From: Sphingomonadaceae bacterium
GTDB lineage: Bacteria; Pseudomonadota; Alphaproteobacteria; Sphingomonadales; Sphingomonadaceae
Assembly (NCBI GenBank): GCA_023384025.1
Contig: JAHDXX010000016.1
Location: 1-6,421 of the forward strand
Direction: 5' to 3'
DNA length: 6,421 nt
Under the pieces are notes generated by a model. That model was given only the letters and a program-made list of their open reading frames with translations. It was not told where the DNA came from and did not search any database. The position numbers and the translations under genes were made by a program. This document shows, one piece after another, positions 6,323 to 6,421 of the stretch. Numbering within the stretch: the first letter of the stretch is position 1; every line of letters starts with the position of its first letter.

Positions 6323-6335
6323 GCATATATTATGC
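6323..6335. promoter_or_regulatory. candidate MarR operator, perfect inverted repeat
   Basis: GCATA (6323-6327), a 3-base centre TAT, and TATGC (6331-6335) form a perfect 13-bp inverted repeat. It is AT-rich in a GC-rich surround, as is typical of MarR-family binding sites. It overlaps the presumed -10 of marR, so a dimer bound here would block RNA polymerase. A related direct copy, GCATGATA (minus strand, 6318-6311), follows 17 bases after GCATAATA (6335-6328) and could be a second half-site. Confidence 0.55.
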
Positions 6336-6352
6336 AGGCTTAGTATCGACAA
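6324..6352 (-). promoter_or_regulatory. candidate promoter of the marR-emrA-emrB operon
   Basis: On the minus strand there is TTGTCG (6347-6352, -35), a 17-base spacer and TATATG (6324-6329, -10). Seven bases then lead to the A of the ATG at 6316, which would be the expected transcription start, so the mRNA may be leaderless. TAATAT at 6327-6332 is an alternative -10. Assigned by eye. Confidence 0.45.
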
Positions 6353-6390
6353 GTCGCATTTGCGCTCTGGCGGCGGGCTGGCGGTTTCGC

Positions 6391-6396
6391 TAGCCT
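6391..6396 (+). promoter_or_regulatory. candidate -10 element of the divergent gene
   Basis: TAGCCT fits the TANNNT -10 pattern and ends 7 bases before the ATG at 6404. This again suggests a transcript starting at the initiation codon. No good -35 is visible at the matching distance (TGGCGG at 6368-6373). Confidence 0.3.
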
Positions 6397-6403
6397 GCCG
6401 GAC

Positions 6404-6421
6404 ATGACCCTGACCGCCGAC
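6404..6421 (+). CDS. start of a divergent gene cut by the right edge
   Basis: An ATG at 6404 opens a frame reading MTLTAD up to the window end. It is divergent from marR, with about 87 bases between the two start codons. There is no Shine-Dalgarno directly upstream, but there is a -10-like TAGCCT 7 bases before the ATG. Six residues are too few to identify the product. An N-terminus of this kind occurs, for example, in ThiF/MoeB-type proteins, but that is a guess. Confidence 0.4.

Overview
The window is GC-rich DNA with strongly GC-biased third codon positions. It most likely comes from an alphaproteobacterium of the order Sphingomonadales (Erythrobacter/Sphingomonas-like). That placement is inferred from protein style, frequent GTG starts, the type of extragenic palindromic repeat and probable leaderless starts; there is no rRNA or other decisive marker. 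It looks like ordinary chromosome. There is no transposase, integrase, phage gene, CRISPR array, tRNA or rRNA that I can see.

Left part (1-1654): a possible C-terminal end of a gene entering from the left (1-54, +) is followed by a secreted protein of unknown function on the minus strand (191-1072). That gene is bracketed by two copies of a composite palindromic repeat (about 75-168 and 1184-1297). The rest of the long non-coding stretch up to 1654 is leader DNA for the next gene. It includes a 32-codon upstream ORF whose stop codon overlaps the next gene's GTG start.

Middle (1655-3279): asd, encoding aspartate-semialdehyde dehydrogenase, has all the expected catalytic residues and a good Shine-Dalgarno sequence before a GTG start. 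It is followed after 2 bases by a small lipoprotein gene whose product appears to consist of two related halves. The two genes are probably co-transcribed.

Right part (3276-6316, minus strand): a compact three-gene drug-efflux operon, marR-emrA-emrB, is transcribed leftwards. It encodes a MarR-type repressor, an EmrA/HlyD-type periplasmic adaptor and an EmrB-type 14-helix MFS (DHA2) pump. marR and emrA overlap by 8 bases, and emrA and emrB are separated by 1 base. An outer-membrane channel (TolC type) would be needed to complete the tripartite pump and is not in the window. In front of marR is a promoter-like sequence whose -10 overlaps a perfect inverted repeat, a good candidate for the MarR autoregulatory operator. 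A divergent gene begins at 6404 and runs off the right end.

The lipoprotein gene and emrB converge so tightly that both stop codons lie in one CTAG tetranucleotide, leaving no room for a terminator between them. I found no convincing new system. The items most worth a second look are the duplicated lipoprotein linked to asd, the paired composite repeats, the marR operator/leaderless start and the upstream ORF at asd.
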